A DNA stretch of 64,000 bases, taken from positions 4,030,001 through 4,094,000 of the forward strand of contig NZ_JACHDS010000001.1 in NCBI RefSeq assembly GCF_014201195.1, written 5' to 3'. Under the pieces are notes generated by a model. The model saw only the letters and a program-made list of their open reading frames with translations. It was not told the origin of the DNA and made no database searches. The translations under genes and the position numbers were made by a program. This DNA is from Nocardiopsis mwathae (GTDB lineage Bacteria > Actinomycetota > Actinomycetes > Streptosporangiales > Streptosporangiaceae). Shown in pieces: positions 1-8,248 of this stretch (positions are counted from its first letter, which is position 1; every line of letters starts with the position of its first letter).

Positions 1-1458
1 CGGAAGAACCGGATCTGGATGGTCCCGGTCGCCGCGGGCCTGGGTGTGGCGCTGATGGCGTCCACGGTGTGGGCGGCCAACTCGGTCGTGGGCGACTGGT
101 TCGGGGGGCCGCAGCCGGAGTCGGTGCTGCCGGCGTCGTCCATCGCCTTCGCCAAGCTCGACATGAAGCCGTCGGGCGGCCAGCTGGCGAACTACGCGCA
201 GCTGGTGAACAAGCTGCCCGACGAGGTCAAGGACGAGATCGACCCGGCCACCGCCACCAACCCGGCGCGGGACATCGTCGAGAAGGAGTTCGAGTACCTC
301 GACTACGAGCACGACGTCGAGCCTTGGCTCGGCAAGCGCTTCGGGTTCGCGATGTGGGAGAGCGACGCCGAGGCCGCCCAGATCTCCCGGGACGGCACGA
401 CGGCGGCGTTCGCCCTGGCCGTGACCGACGAGGATGCCGCGCGGAAGGCACTGCAGAAGGTCGAGGCCAAGGAGGGCATGGCCTTCGAGTTCCGGAACGA
501 CTTCGCCATCATCGCGCCGAACGGCGCCGCGATCAGCGACTTGGACCAGCAGGTCGCGACCGGGGGAACGCTGGACGGTCAGGCGGACTTCTCCTCCGAC
601 ATGGCCGGCATCGGCGGCGACACGCTGGCGACCGCCTGGATGGACTTCGGCGAGCTGAGCAGGCTGGAGTCGCGGCCGAGCTCCCGCGGGGGCTTCGGCA
701 GCGGCCGGTCCGGCAACCCGTTCCAGGAGCTGACCGGCGGTGAGGACGTCGAGGGCCGCGTCGCGCTGTCGCTGAAGCTGGAGAGCGACTACGTCGAGCT
801 GCGCGGCGACATGTTCGGTGTCAAGAGCGGCGACTCCCTGGAGGGCTTCGAGGCGCCCGAGCCGGGGTTGGAGGCGATGTCGTCCCTCCCGAACGACACC
901 GTGATGGCGGTGGGCGGCAGCGGGCTGGACAGCCTGATGGAGCAGGTCTGGAAGGAGAACCCGGACGAGTTCGGCGAGTTCGAGGACGCGCTCCAGGAGG
1001 AGGGAGCCTCGCTCCCCGAAGGCTTCACCCAGCTGCTGGGGTCGAAGTCCGCGTTCGGTATCACCGATGTCCAGGGGTCGTTCGACGAGGTCTTCGACAG
1101 CGACTTCTCCTTCCAGTTCCGGGCGACCGGCGCCGACGGCGACCTGTTGGAAAGCCTGGCCGAGCAGCTGTCCGCGGGCACCTACGGCCCGACGCCGGGG
1201 GTGAACGAGGACGGCGACGCGGTGGTCGTCTCCTCCGGTGCGATGGGCACCGGCAAGCTCGGCGACGACGCGGTCTTCACGAAGGTCATGGAGGGGACCG
1301 AGGACTCCCACGTCGGCTTCTACTTCGACCTGCGCCAGCTGTCGAGCAGCGGCGACATGTCCCAGCCCGAGCAGTGGGGTGCCTTCGGGGCCGCGATGAA
1401 CTTCGACGGCTCCAGTGGCACCGTCCTGGCCCGGTGGGCACCGTCGGCAGACGCGTAG
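1..1458 (+). CDS. DUF3352-type membrane protein, 5' end outside window
   Basis: The frame is open from base 1 and reads R-K-N-R-I-W before the first ATG at base 19, so the true start lies upstream and about 485 residues are visible. A positively charged stretch followed by a hydrophobic helix (near VPVAAGLGVALMAST) looks like an N-terminal membrane anchor. The rest is acidic and soluble, presumably outside the membrane, with the repeated alternation of 'SLPNDTVMAVG' and 'GFTQLLGSKSAFG' type segments I associate with DUF3352 proteins of actinomycetes. Its function is unknown. A strong hairpin terminator follows 14 bases after the stop, so the downstream oxygenase gene is transcribed separately. 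Confidence 0.7.
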   Translation, partial: RKNRIWMVPVAAGLGVALMASTVWAANSVVGDWFGGPQPESVLPASSIAFAKLDMKPSGGQLANYAQLVNKLPDEVKDEIDPATATNPARDIVEKEFEYLDYEHDVEPWLGKRFGFAMWESDAEAAQISRDGTTAAFALAVTDEDAARKALQKVEAKEGMAFEFRNDFAIIAPNGAAISDLDQQVATGGTLDGQADFSSDMAGIGGDTLATAWMDFGELSRLESRPSSRGGFGSGRSGNPFQELTGGEDVEGRVALSLKLESDYVELRGDMFGVKSGDSLEGFEAPEPGLEAMSSLPNDTVMAVGGSGLDSLMEQVWKENPDEFGEFEDALQEEGASLPEGFTQLLGSKSAFGITDVQGSFDEVFDSDFSFQFRATGADGDLLESLAEQLSAGTYGPTPGVNEDGDAVVVSSGAMGTGKLGDDAVFTKVMEGTEDSHVGFYFDLRQLSSSGDMSQPEQWGAFGAAMNFDGSSGTVLARWAPSADA

Positions 1459-1472
1459 CGATACGACGCGGC

Positions 1473-1507
1473 GGGCGGCACCCCTTCGTGGGGGTGCCGC
1501 CCTTTTC
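1473..1507 (+). terminator. Intrinsic terminator after DUF3352 gene
   Basis: Perfect 12-bp inverted repeat (gggcggcacccc / ggggtgccgccc, loop ttcgtg) followed by tttt. It lies just after the stop at 1458. Confidence 0.85.
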
Positions 1508-1661
1508 GTATCCGCGGGGTGGTTTTCGCGCCGTTCTTACTTCTCCACTTTCTCCACATTGGTGACTTTGCACGCCAAACGCCTCATTGCACCACACACA
1601 GAGCTATTACTGGCAAGAACCTTTACGGTTTTGAGTGATTTATGTACAGTTCTAGTTTCAA

Positions 1662-1695
1662 CCTTTCGGGTGGGCTGGAACTCACTCCCGAAAGG
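1662..1695 (+). promoter_or_regulatory. Inverted repeat upstream of first AA10 gene
   Basis: Perfect 9-bp arms cctttcggg (1662-1670) and cccgaaagg (1687-1695) with a 16-base spacer, about 80 bases before the start codon. The stretch 1540-1665 just before it is markedly AT-richer than its surroundings and probably holds the promoter; tttacg (1622) and tacagt (1645), 17 bases apart, are a possible -35/-10 pair. The repeat could be an operator for a carbon-source regulator or an mRNA leader hairpin. The sequence alone cannot tell which. Confidence 0.35.
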
Positions 1696-1776
1696 TCGTC
1701 CTCCAGCCCGGACGGCCGTGCGGCGTCGCGCACCGCACGGCACCCCCGCTCGTCCAAACTGAGGAGAAACCACCCC

Positions 1777-2763
1777 ATGACGCTGGGACGACCGATCCGA
1801 ACCGCCGCCCTGCTGGCCGGCATCCCGCTCGCGGCGGCCCTCCTGACCGCCGCGCCCGCCGGCGCCCACGGCTCCATGGGCGAACCGATCAGCCGCGTCG
1901 CCGCCTGCTACCAGGAAGGACCGGAGAACCCGCAGTCCGACGTGTGCAAGCGGCTCGTCGAGCAGAACGGCACCCAGCCGCTCTACGACTGGCACGAGGT
2001 CAACATCGCCAACGCCGACGGCCGGCACCGCGAGATCATCCCCGACGGACAGCTGTGCAGCGCCGGCCGCGCCAAGTACTCCGCCCTGGACACCCCCGGC
2101 GCGTGGCACACCACCACCCTGCCGACCAGCGGAACCCACACCTTCGCCTACACCGCCGCCGTCCCCCACCGGGGCTACTTCGAGCTCTACGTCACCAAGG
2201 ACGGCTGGGACCAGAGTAAGAGGCCGGGCTGGGGCGACCTGGAACCCGAGCCGTTCCTGCGGGTGGACCGGCCGCGGGTGCGGAACGGCATGTACCACCT
2301 CACCGGCGAACTGCCGCAGGGCAAGAGCGGCCAGCACCTGATCTACGCGATCTGGCAGCGCACCGACAGCCCCGAGGCGTTCTACAGCTGCTCCGACGTC
2401 GACTTCGGCGGAACCGGCGCGAGCGCCGCCGCGTTCGAGGCGACCGAGGAGGACTACGGTGACGCCGCCGAGCACGCGGCGCACGGCGGCCACGGCGCCG
2501 ACGCGAACGCCGAGGCCGGTGCGGACGACGGGGGCGACGCAGCTCTCGTGTCCGCCTCGGAGGGGTCGGCCGCCGACGCCGGCGCTTCCGCTCCTGACAC
2601 CGGGCACGGCACCCACGCAGCCCACGCAGCAGCGGCGGGCCCGTCGGACGGCTCGGTGGTGACCGGCCTGTTCCTGACGGCGTTCGCCGTGATGGCCGCG
2701 GCCGCCGCCTACCTGGGCGTCCGCCGCAGGCGCGGCACCACCGGGGAGCACCGGGCCCGGTGA
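1777..2763 (+). CDS. AA10 lytic polysaccharide monooxygenase with C-terminal membrane anchor
   Basis: Secreted copper enzyme that oxidatively cleaves crystalline polysaccharide (chitin or cellulose); the substrate cannot be fixed from sequence. The ATG at 1777 follows a gaggag ribosome site at 1761. Of 328 residues, 1-30 are a Sec signal ending in AGA, so processing exposes His31 (HGSMG). His31 and His131 (PHRGYF) form the histidine brace, and Phe202 (EAFYSC) fills the axial position usual in AA10. The catalytic domain ends near residue 210. It is followed by a roughly 75-residue Ala/Asp/Glu/His-rich linker and a hydrophobic helix (about 293-314) capped by RRRR, with no LPXTG motif seen. Such a tail would keep the enzyme on the membrane, unlike the free paralogue at 3807. 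Confidence 0.9.
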   Translation: MTLGRPIRTAALLAGIPLAAALLTAAPAGAHGSMGEPISRVAACYQEGPENPQSDVCKRLVEQNGTQPLYDWHEVNIANADGRHREIIPDGQLCSAGRAKYSALDTPGAWHTTTLPTSGTHTFAYTAAVPHRGYFELYVTKDGWDQSKRPGWGDLEPEPFLRVDRPRVRNGMYHLTGELPQGKSGQHLIYAIWQRTDSPEAFYSCSDVDFGGTGASAAAFEATEEDYGDAAEHAAHGGHGADANAEAGADDGGDAALVSASEGSAADAGASAPDTGHGTHAAHAAAAGPSDGSVVTGLFLTAFAVMAAAAAYLGVRRRRGTTGEHRAR

Positions 2764-2769
2764 CGGCCC

Positions 2770-2810
2770 CGGGTCGGCCGTCCGCGTCCGGGCGGCGGGC
2801 GGCCGACCCG
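2770..2810 (+). terminator. Hairpin after first AA10 gene
   Basis: Perfect 11-bp arms cgggtcggccg / cggccgacccg with a 19-base loop and no T tract. It lies between the stop at 2763 and the next start at 2825. Confidence 0.55.
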
Positions 2811-2812
2811 GC

Positions 2813-2818
2813 TAACGT
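2813..2818 (+). promoter_or_regulatory. Candidate -10 element for a leaderless transcript
   Basis: TAACGT ends six bases before the GTG at 2825, and no Shine-Dalgarno motif is present. This is the spacing expected when transcription starts at the start codon itself. Confidence 0.4.
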
Positions 2819-2824
2819 GTCGGT

Positions 2825-3427
2825 GTGAACGACACACTGCCCCCGGAACGGCTGCGCGCCTCCCACGCCGATCGGGAGCGCGTCTTCGACGTGCTGCGCG
2901 GTGCCGTCGAGGACGGGCGGCTGGACATCTCCGAGTTCGAGGAGCGCGCCGAGCGCGTCTACCGGGCACGGACGCTGGGCGAACTGCCCGCGATCACCCG
3001 CGATCTCCTCCCCGCCGACCAGCAGCCGATCCAGCCCGGGGCCGGGCCGGTGACCGCGTTCTTCGGCGATGTCCGGCGGTCGGGCCGGTGGGTGCTGCGC
3101 GCCGAGGAGTACGTGGTGGCCATCGGCGGCACCGCCGATGTGGACCTGTGCGAGGCGCTGATGATGCGCGGCCGCGCCCGGGTGAACGCCTTCAGCCTGT
3201 TCGGCCGGGTGCGCATCCGCGTACCCGAGGGGATGGACGTGCGGATGGGCGGCCGCTCCTTCCTCGGGCGGCGCACGAGCTCGGCCGACCTGCCGGAGGA
3301 GGCCGATGCCCCGGTACTGGAGGTCGCGGGGTTTAACCTGCTGGGGTCGGTGCGCGTGTACGCGCCGCGGCGGAGGAGGCGGCGATCGTGGCTGTCGCGC
3401 CTTCGCCGCCGCCCGCGGCTCCGTTGA
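2825..3427 (+). CDS. DUF1707 domain protein with YvqF-like C-terminal domain
   Basis: 200 residues, GTG start, no membrane helix. Residues about 7-59 match DUF1707: LRASHADRERV, then GRLDISEFEER and AERVYRARTLGEL, the amphipathic pattern often found at the N-terminus of actinobacterial envelope and SHOCT-like proteins. Residues about 75-185 resemble the beta-rich cell-wall-active antibiotic response (DUF2154/YvqF-C) domain, with repeated turns such as AIGGTADVDL and FNLLGSVRV. A role near the cell envelope is inferred from the family only. Unusually, the final CGT-TGA lies inside the left arm of a 66-bp palindrome, so the repeat supplies the stop codon. The C-terminus is extremely Arg-rich. 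Confidence 0.8.
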   Translation: MNDTLPPERLRASHADRERVFDVLRGAVEDGRLDISEFEERAERVYRARTLGELPAITRDLLPADQQPIQPGAGPVTAFFGDVRRSGRWVLRAEEYVVAIGGTADVDLCEALMMRGRARVNAFSLFGRVRIRVPEGMDVRMGGRSFLGRRTSSADLPEEADAPVLEVAGFNLLGSVRVYAPRRRRRRSWLSRLRRRPRLR

Positions 3428-3486
3428 TCTCGGAGATATCGGGGAAAAAACCGCCCGTGAGACCCCGATATCTCCGAGATCGACGG
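3421..3486. repeat. 66-bp dispersed palindrome, copy A
   Basis: Two 24-base arms (3421-3444 and 3463-3486) pair with one mismatch around an 18-base centre. Each arm holds the smaller palindrome ATCTCGGAGAT. The centre is the reverse complement of copy B's centre at 16 of 18 positions, so the element has an orientation. The stop codon of the DUF1707 gene (3425-3427) lies in the left arm. Confidence 0.9.
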
Positions 3487-3663
3487 AGGGGCGTGGGGTG
3501 GCGCCCGGTGTAGTTGAAGAATCACCGAGTGCGGAGTAAGTGAACTGTCGCCTCGCGGGCATCCCCGCCCGCGTGGGCGACTGGCCTACCCCGCCGCCTG
3601 GACTGGTCACCCTCTCGCCGTGCCCCGCGCGCGTTCCTGTAGTGACCTGCACAGATCATTTTC

Positions 3664-3680
3664 AGGAAAGTCTCTTTCCT
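3664..3680 (+). promoter_or_regulatory. Inverted repeat upstream of second AA10 gene
   Basis: Perfect 7-bp arms aggaaag / ctttcct separated by tct, inside an AT-rich patch (3640-3700) about 130 bases before the start. The rest of the 379-base gap 3428-3806 holds palindrome copy A and no gene that I can support. Confidence 0.3.
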
Positions 3681-3806
3681 TTTAGTTGAAGCCGTGCCTA
3701 CCATCCACTCACCCCCACCACGCGGTGCGCACCGTCTGGAACTCCCCCGGTGGGTCCCGGGGCGGGCAGTCCCCGCTCCGGCCCCCGCTCCCACAGGAGG
3801 ACTGCC

Positions 3807-4442
3807 ATGTCCGGACGACGCACGACCGCGGCGCTGGCCGTGATCGGCGGATTCACCCTGCTCCTCAGCATGCTGACGACGGCCACCGCCAACGCCCACG
3901 GCAGCATGCAGGACCCCGTGAGCCGCGTCTACAACTGCCGCTTGGAAGGACCGGAGAACCCCAGGTCCGACGCCTGCCGCGACGCCATCCGCCGCGGCGG
4001 CACCCAGCCGGTCTACGACTGGCACGAGGTCAACATCCCCAACGCCGCCGGGCGGCACCGCGAGATCATCCCCGACGGGCGGCTGTGCAGCGCCGGCCGC
4101 GCCAAGTACGCGGCGTTCGACGCGCCCCGCACCGACTGGGTGGCCACCACCCTGCCCTCGGGCGGCACACGGGCGCTGACCTTCCACGCCACCGCCCCGC
4201 ACCGCGGGACCTACTACTTCTACCTGACCCGCGACGGCTACTCCCCCACCCAGCCGCTGAAGTGGTCCGACCTGGAGTCCGCGCCGCTGACATCCGTGAC
4301 CGACCCGCGGACCGTCAACGGACGGTGGAGCACCACCGTGCGGTTGCCGCAGAAGACCGGGCGGCACATGCTGTACGTGATCTGGCAGCGCTCGGACAGC
4401 CCCGAAGCGTTCTACTCCTGCTCCGACGTCGACTTCCGCTGA
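3807..4442 (+). CDS. AA10 lytic polysaccharide monooxygenase, single domain
   Basis: 211 residues. The ATG at 3807 follows aggagg at 3795-3800. Residues 1-30 are a Sec signal ending ANA, leaving His31 of HGSMQDP as the mature N-terminus. His31, His132 (APHRGTYYF) and Phe202 (EAFYSC) are the copper-site residues of AA10. The mature protein is essentially the catalytic core of the paralogue at 1777, with the same YDWHEVNI, GRHREIIPDG and LCSAGRAKY blocks. It ends right after SCSDVDF, with no linker, carbohydrate-binding module or anchor, so it should be freely secreted. Two AA10 enzymes within 3 kb, one tethered and one free, suggest a duplication that specialised in location. Confidence 0.93.
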   Translation: MSGRRTTAALAVIGGFTLLLSMLTTATANAHGSMQDPVSRVYNCRLEGPENPRSDACRDAIRRGGTQPVYDWHEVNIPNAAGRHREIIPDGRLCSAGRAKYAAFDAPRTDWVATTLPSGGTRALTFHATAPHRGTYYFYLTRDGYSPTQPLKWSDLESAPLTSVTDPRTVNGRWSTTVRLPQKTGRHMLYVIWQRSDSPEAFYSCSDVDFR

Positions 4443-4488
4443 GTCGACGGCGTCGCCCGGCTGAGGCACCACGCTCGGGCCCCGAACG

Positions 4489-4522
4489 CGGCCCCGGGCC
4501 GGCCCGCACCGGCCCGGGGCCG
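4489..4522 (+). terminator. Hairpin after second AA10 gene
   Basis: Perfect 14-bp arms cggccccgggccgg / ccggcccggggccg with loop cccgca. No T tract, as is common in very GC-rich genomes. Confidence 0.65.
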
Positions 4523-4663
4523 TCCGTGTGCCCGGCACGGCGGCGAACGTGACTCCGACCACGTTCGACGAGGTCGTGGGCGTGTGGGACGGGGTACGGG
4601 AAACCTGGGGGCGGGGTATCTGGCAGTCTTAGGCACAGGTTTCCCTGGAGGTGTCTTTCAGCA

Positions 4664-6058
4664 ATGAGTGAATACCGCATCGAGCACGACTCGATGGGCG
4701 AGGTCAAGGTCCCCGCCGACGCGAAGTGGCGCGCGCAGACGCAGCGCGCGGTCGAGAACTTCCCGATCTCGGGGCAGGGCCTGCAGAGCGCGCACATCGC
4801 CGCCCTGGGCCACATCAAGGCGGCGGCGGCCAAGGTCAACGCCGAGCTCGGGGTCATCCCGGACCACCTCGCCAAGGCGATCCGCGAGTCCGCGCTGGAG
4901 GTCGCCGAGGGCAAGTGGGACGACCACTTCCCGATCGACGTGTTCCAGACGGGCTCGGGCACGTCCAGCAACATGAACACCAACGAGGTCGTGGCCACGC
5001 TGGCCAGCGCGCGCCTCGGCGAGGACGTGCATCCCAACGACCACGTCAACGCCTCGCAGTCGTCCAACGACGTGTTCCCGTCGTCGATCCACATCGCGGC
5101 GACCTCGGCCGTGGTCAACGAGCTGGTCCCGGCGCTGCGCCACCTCGAAGGCGAGTTCACCCGCAAGTCGGTGGAGTTCGCGACCGTGGTGAAGAGCGGC
5201 CGCACCCACCTGATGGACGCCACCCCGGTCACCCTGGGCCAGGAGTTCGCCGGGTTCGCGGCGCAGGTCCGCTACGGCATCGAGCGCCTGCAGGCGTCGC
5301 TGCCGCGCGTCGCCGAGCTGCCGCTGGGCGGCACCGCCGTCGGCACCGGCATCAACACCCCCGAGGGCTTCTCCCCCCGGGTCATCGCCGAGATCGCGAC
5401 CACCACCGGACTGCCGCTGACCGAGGCCCGCGACCACTTCGAGGCGCAGGGCGCCCGCGACGGCCTGGTCGAGCTGTCCGGGCAGCTGCGGACGATCGCG
5501 GTGAGCTACGCCAAGATCGCCAACGACATCCGCTGGATGGGCTCCGGCCCGCGCACCGGGCTCCAGGAGATCTACCTGCCCGACCTGCAGCCCGGCTCCT
5601 CGATCATGCCCGGCAAGGTCAACCCGGTGCTGTGCGAGGCGATGCTGCAGGTGTCCTCGCAGGTCGTCGGCAACGACGCGGCGGTGGCCTTCGGCGGCTC
5701 CACCGGCAACTTCGAGCTCAACGTGCAGCTGCCGATGATCGCCCGCAACGTGCTGGAGTCGATCCGCCTTCTGGCCAACGTCTCGCGGATCTTCGCCGAC
5801 CGCTGCGTGGCCGGGATCGAGGCCAACGAGGAGCGCTGCCGCGAGTACGCCGAGTCCTCCCCGTCGATCGTCACGCCGCTCAACCGCTACATCGGCTACG
5901 AGGAGGCCGCGAAGGTCGCCAAGCAGGCCCTGGCCGAGCGCAAGACGATCCGTGAGGTCGTCGTCGAGCGCGGCTACATCGCCGACGGCAAGCTCACCGA
6001 GGCCCAGCTGGACGCGGCCCTCGACGTGCTGAAGATGACGAACTCCAGCGCTTCCTAG
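4664..6058 (+). CDS. fumC: Fumarate hydratase, class II
   Basis: 464 residues, the usual class II length. It interconverts fumarate and malate in the TCA cycle as a cytosolic, iron-independent homotetramer. The fumarase/aspartase superfamily landmarks are present: [13 protein letters not shown] (about 97-109), [14 protein letters not shown] (about 129), and the signature [12 protein letters not shown] (about 310). The ATG at 4664 is preceded by ggaggt at about 4646. A 12-bp inverted-repeat terminator follows, so the gene is probably monocistronic. In M. tuberculosis the fumarase gene also lies near phoH2. Confidence 0.96.
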   Translation: MSEYRIEHDSMGEVKVPADAKWRAQTQRAVENFPISGQGLQSAHIAALGHIKAAAAKVNAELGVIPDHLAKAIRESALEVAEGKWDDHFPIDVFQTGSGTSSNMNTNEVVATLASARLGEDVHPNDHVNASQSSNDVFPSSIHIAATSAVVNELVPALRHLEGEFTRKSVEFATVVKSGRTHLMDATPVTLGQEFAGFAAQVRYGIERLQASLPRVAELPLGGTAVGTGINTPEGFSPRVIAEIATTTGLPLTEARDHFEAQGARDGLVELSGQLRTIAVSYAKIANDIRWMGSGPRTGLQEIYLPDLQPGSSIMPGKVNPVLCEAMLQVSSQVVGNDAAVAFGGSTGNFELNVQLPMIARNVLESIRLLANVSRIFADRCVAGIEANEERCREYAESSPSIVTPLNRYIGYEEAAKVAKQALAERKTIREVVVERGYIADGKLTEAQLDAALDVLKMTNSSAS

Positions 6059-6120
6059 AGGCTTTCCCGGAGGTTACGGGGTGGCCCCGCCCGTCGTGCG
6101 GGGCACGACCGGCTGTCCGC

Positions 6121-6158
6121 AGGGCCGGTGGATCGGGACGTCCCGGTCCACCGGCCCT
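6121..6158 (+). terminator. Terminator after fumC
   Basis: Arms agggccggtgga / tccaccggccct (12 bp, perfect), extended inward by tcggga / tcccgg with one G-T pair. Confidence 0.7.
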
Positions 6159-6306
6159 GTGCCGTTCTCCGGGTCGTACGCGCGGCCCGCGTCCTTGGCC
6201 GATTCACGCCAATCCGCGGCAATTCGATCGCGGTCGGCACATCGTGAGTAATCTGCTGGTAAAAGCCCAGGGTCTCCCCCCATTACCCCGGACAGAGGCT
6301 TTGCTC

Positions 6307-7974
6307 ATGACGAAGAGCGAGGACGGTGGCGAGCGCGTCATCGCCGACAGGTACCGGCTGCGGAGCGCGCTGGGTGCCGGAGGCATGGGCACGGTCTGGC
6401 TGGCGTGGGACCCCGAGCTGGCGCGCGACGTCGCCGTCAAGGAGGTGCTGCTCCCCGACGGCCTCTCCGGACCGGAGCGCGACGAGGCGCACGCGCGGGT
6501 GCGGCGCGAGGCGCGGTCGGCCGCCCGCATCGCCCACCCGTCGGTCGTCACCATCCACGACGTGCTGGATTTCGAGGGCCACCCGTGGGTGGTGATGGAG
6601 CTGCTCCGCGGCCGCTCCCTGCAGCAGGAGCTGGCCGCGAACGGTCCGATGGACCCGCAGCGCGTCGCGGTCATCGCCGTGCAGCTGCTGGAGGCGGTCC
6701 GCGCGGCACACGCGGCCGGGGTGATCCACCGCGACATCAAGCCCGGCAACGTCATGCTCGCCGACGGCGACCGGGTCACCCTCACCGACTTCGGCATCGC
6801 CACCCTGGAGGGCGGCGCCACCATCACCCGCACCGGTGTGCTCGTCGGCTCACCCGAGTACATGTCGCCGGAGCGGCTGCACAGCGAACAGGCGACGGCC
6901 GCCTCCGACCTGTGGAGCGTCGGCGTCACGCTGTACGCGATGAGCACCGGCGCCTCGCCCTTCCACCGCGACAGCATCACCGGCGCGATCGCGGCCGTGC
7001 TCTCCGCGCCGATTCCGCCGCTGGGGTGGGCGGGACCGCTGGCACCGGTCATCGGCGGCCTGCTGGAACGCGATCCCGGGCGGCGGCTCACCGCCGACCG
7101 GGCGCTGGCGCTGCTCGCCGCGGTCGCGCCGCCGAACGGTCCGGACGCCGCCTCCGGGGAGCGGCCATCGCCTCCGAACGGCCCGCCGCCGTGGCAGGGG
7201 CCGGTGACTCCGCACCCGTCCGGGCCGGTGACGCCACGGCCCACCGGTCCCGCCACCCCGCAGCCGCACGCCCCGCCGGCCCCCCGCCCGGGCGGACCCG
7301 CGACACCGCACCCGGCGCTCGGCCCTCCGCCGGCGCCGATACCGGCGGCACCGATCGGCGCGTGGCCGGCTCCCCCCGCGGCTTTCCACGCCGGACGTGA
7401 GAAGCCGCGCCGCCGCTCGCGCGTCGGCCTGTGGGCGCTCCTCATCGGCGCGGTGGTCGTCGCCGCCGTCGCCTTTCTCGCGGCGGTCGCGGTGGTCATG
7501 AGCGAGGAGTTCGGTTCGGCCCCGCCCATGCGGACCTACTCCAACCAGTGGTACTCGATCGGCTACCCAGAGGGGTGGGACTACGAGACCCCGCCGGACG
7601 AGGAGCGGACTATCCGGTTCCAGAACCCCGACGGGACCATCACACTCACGGTCGTGTCCTGGGAGCTCACGTCCTCCGACCCCCAAACCGCGCGCGAATG
7701 GGTGGAGCTGTACCACGAGGAGGTCCAGAATGAGGAGGGCGTCGAGGTCAGACGGGTGATCGGAACGGCCTACGGGTTCCCCTCCGACTGGGACGTCGGC
7801 CACATCCTCCTCCGCTACACCGAAGACGCCCACGACGATCAGATCCGCCGCCTCGACGGCTACGTCATCGTGTACGACGGCGAATACTACGGACTGGCGT
7901 GGGACACCCCTTGGGACGCACCACGCACCGACCTGCACGATTCGATAGTGGACTCGTTCAAGCCCCGGACATGA
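6307..7974 (+). CDS. Membrane Ser/Thr protein kinase with extracellular sensor-like domain
   Basis: 555 residues from the ATG at 6307 (agagg nine bases upstream); an in-frame GTG at 6244 is a less likely start. The kinase domain spans about 11-275, with the glycine loop GAGGMGTV, Lys in DVAVKEV, the catalytic loop HRDIKPGN (about 141-148), DFG, and the APE-equivalent SPE. A long Pro-rich linker follows, then one membrane helix (about 371-398). The extracellular C-terminal domain of about 150 residues starts at SNQWYSIGYPEGW and has the look of a PsbP/DcrB-like fold (inference). There are no PASTA repeats, so the ligand is not obviously muropeptide. The C-terminal region resembles the lipoprotein at 16740 in layout. 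Confidence 0.9.
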   Translation: MTKSEDGGERVIADRYRLRSALGAGGMGTVWLAWDPELARDVAVKEVLLPDGLSGPERDEAHARVRREARSAARIAHPSVVTIHDVLDFEGHPWVVMELLRGRSLQQELAANGPMDPQRVAVIAVQLLEAVRAAHAAGVIHRDIKPGNVMLADGDRVTLTDFGIATLEGGATITRTGVLVGSPEYMSPERLHSEQATAASDLWSVGVTLYAMSTGASPFHRDSITGAIAAVLSAPIPPLGWAGPLAPVIGGLLERDPGRRLTADRALALLAAVAPPNGPDAASGERPSPPNGPPPWQGPVTPHPSGPVTPRPTGPATPQPHAPPAPRPGGPATPHPALGPPPAPIPAAPIGAWPAPPAAFHAGREKPRRRSRVGLWALLIGAVVVAAVAFLAAVAVVMSEEFGSAPPMRTYSNQWYSIGYPEGWDYETPPDEERTIRFQNPDGTITLTVVSWELTSSDPQTAREWVELYHEEVQNEEGVEVRRVIGTAYGFPSDWDVGHILLRYTEDAHDDQIRRLDGYVIVYDGEYYGLAWDTPWDAPRTDLHDSIVDSFKPRT

Positions 7975-8008
7975 CGGCGCCGCCTCCGCCGCACCGCGCG
8001 CAGCCCCG

Positions 8009-8113
8009 TCAGACCGGGGGCGAGGCGTCCCGGCACCACGGGCAGACGGCTCTGCCCTGCTTGTCCTTACCGCACATCCGGCACATGTGCCCCCCGCTTC
8101 CGTTCTCCGGCAC
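8009..8113 (-). CDS. Possible 34-residue Cys-rich (zinc-ribbon-like) protein
   Basis: A GTG at 8113 has a GGAGG motif eight bases upstream and opens a 34-codon frame ending at 8009. The product carries two CxxC pairs (CRMC and CPWC) separated by ten residues, the spacing of a small treble-clef or zinc-ribbon knuckle. A longer in-frame reading reaches 8218 but runs through the terminator at 8177-8208, so the short form is preferred. It lies in the gap between two convergent genes, where a shadow frame would have no reason to show a ribosome site and paired cysteines. It resembles no family I can name. Confidence 0.42.
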   Translation of the reverse strand: MPENGSGGHMCRMCGKDKQGRAVCPWCRDASPPV

Positions 8114-8176
8114 AGTCGGTGCCTCCGGTCTGCCTAACGCCGGTGCACCCGGCGCGGGTTCCCCCGAAAGGGCGAA

Positions 8177-8208
8177 AAAGGCCCGCAGGCGTGCGCCTGC
8201 GGGCCTTT
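8177..8208 (-). terminator. Terminator for the SLT-like gene
   Basis: Perfect 15-bp arms aaaggcccgcaggcg / cgcctgcgggccttt with loop tg. On the minus strand the hairpin is followed by a T run (cctttttcg). Confidence 0.85.
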
Positions 8209-8248
8209 GCGGCCGCACCCCGCGCGGCCCCTACGTCACGTCACCGGA

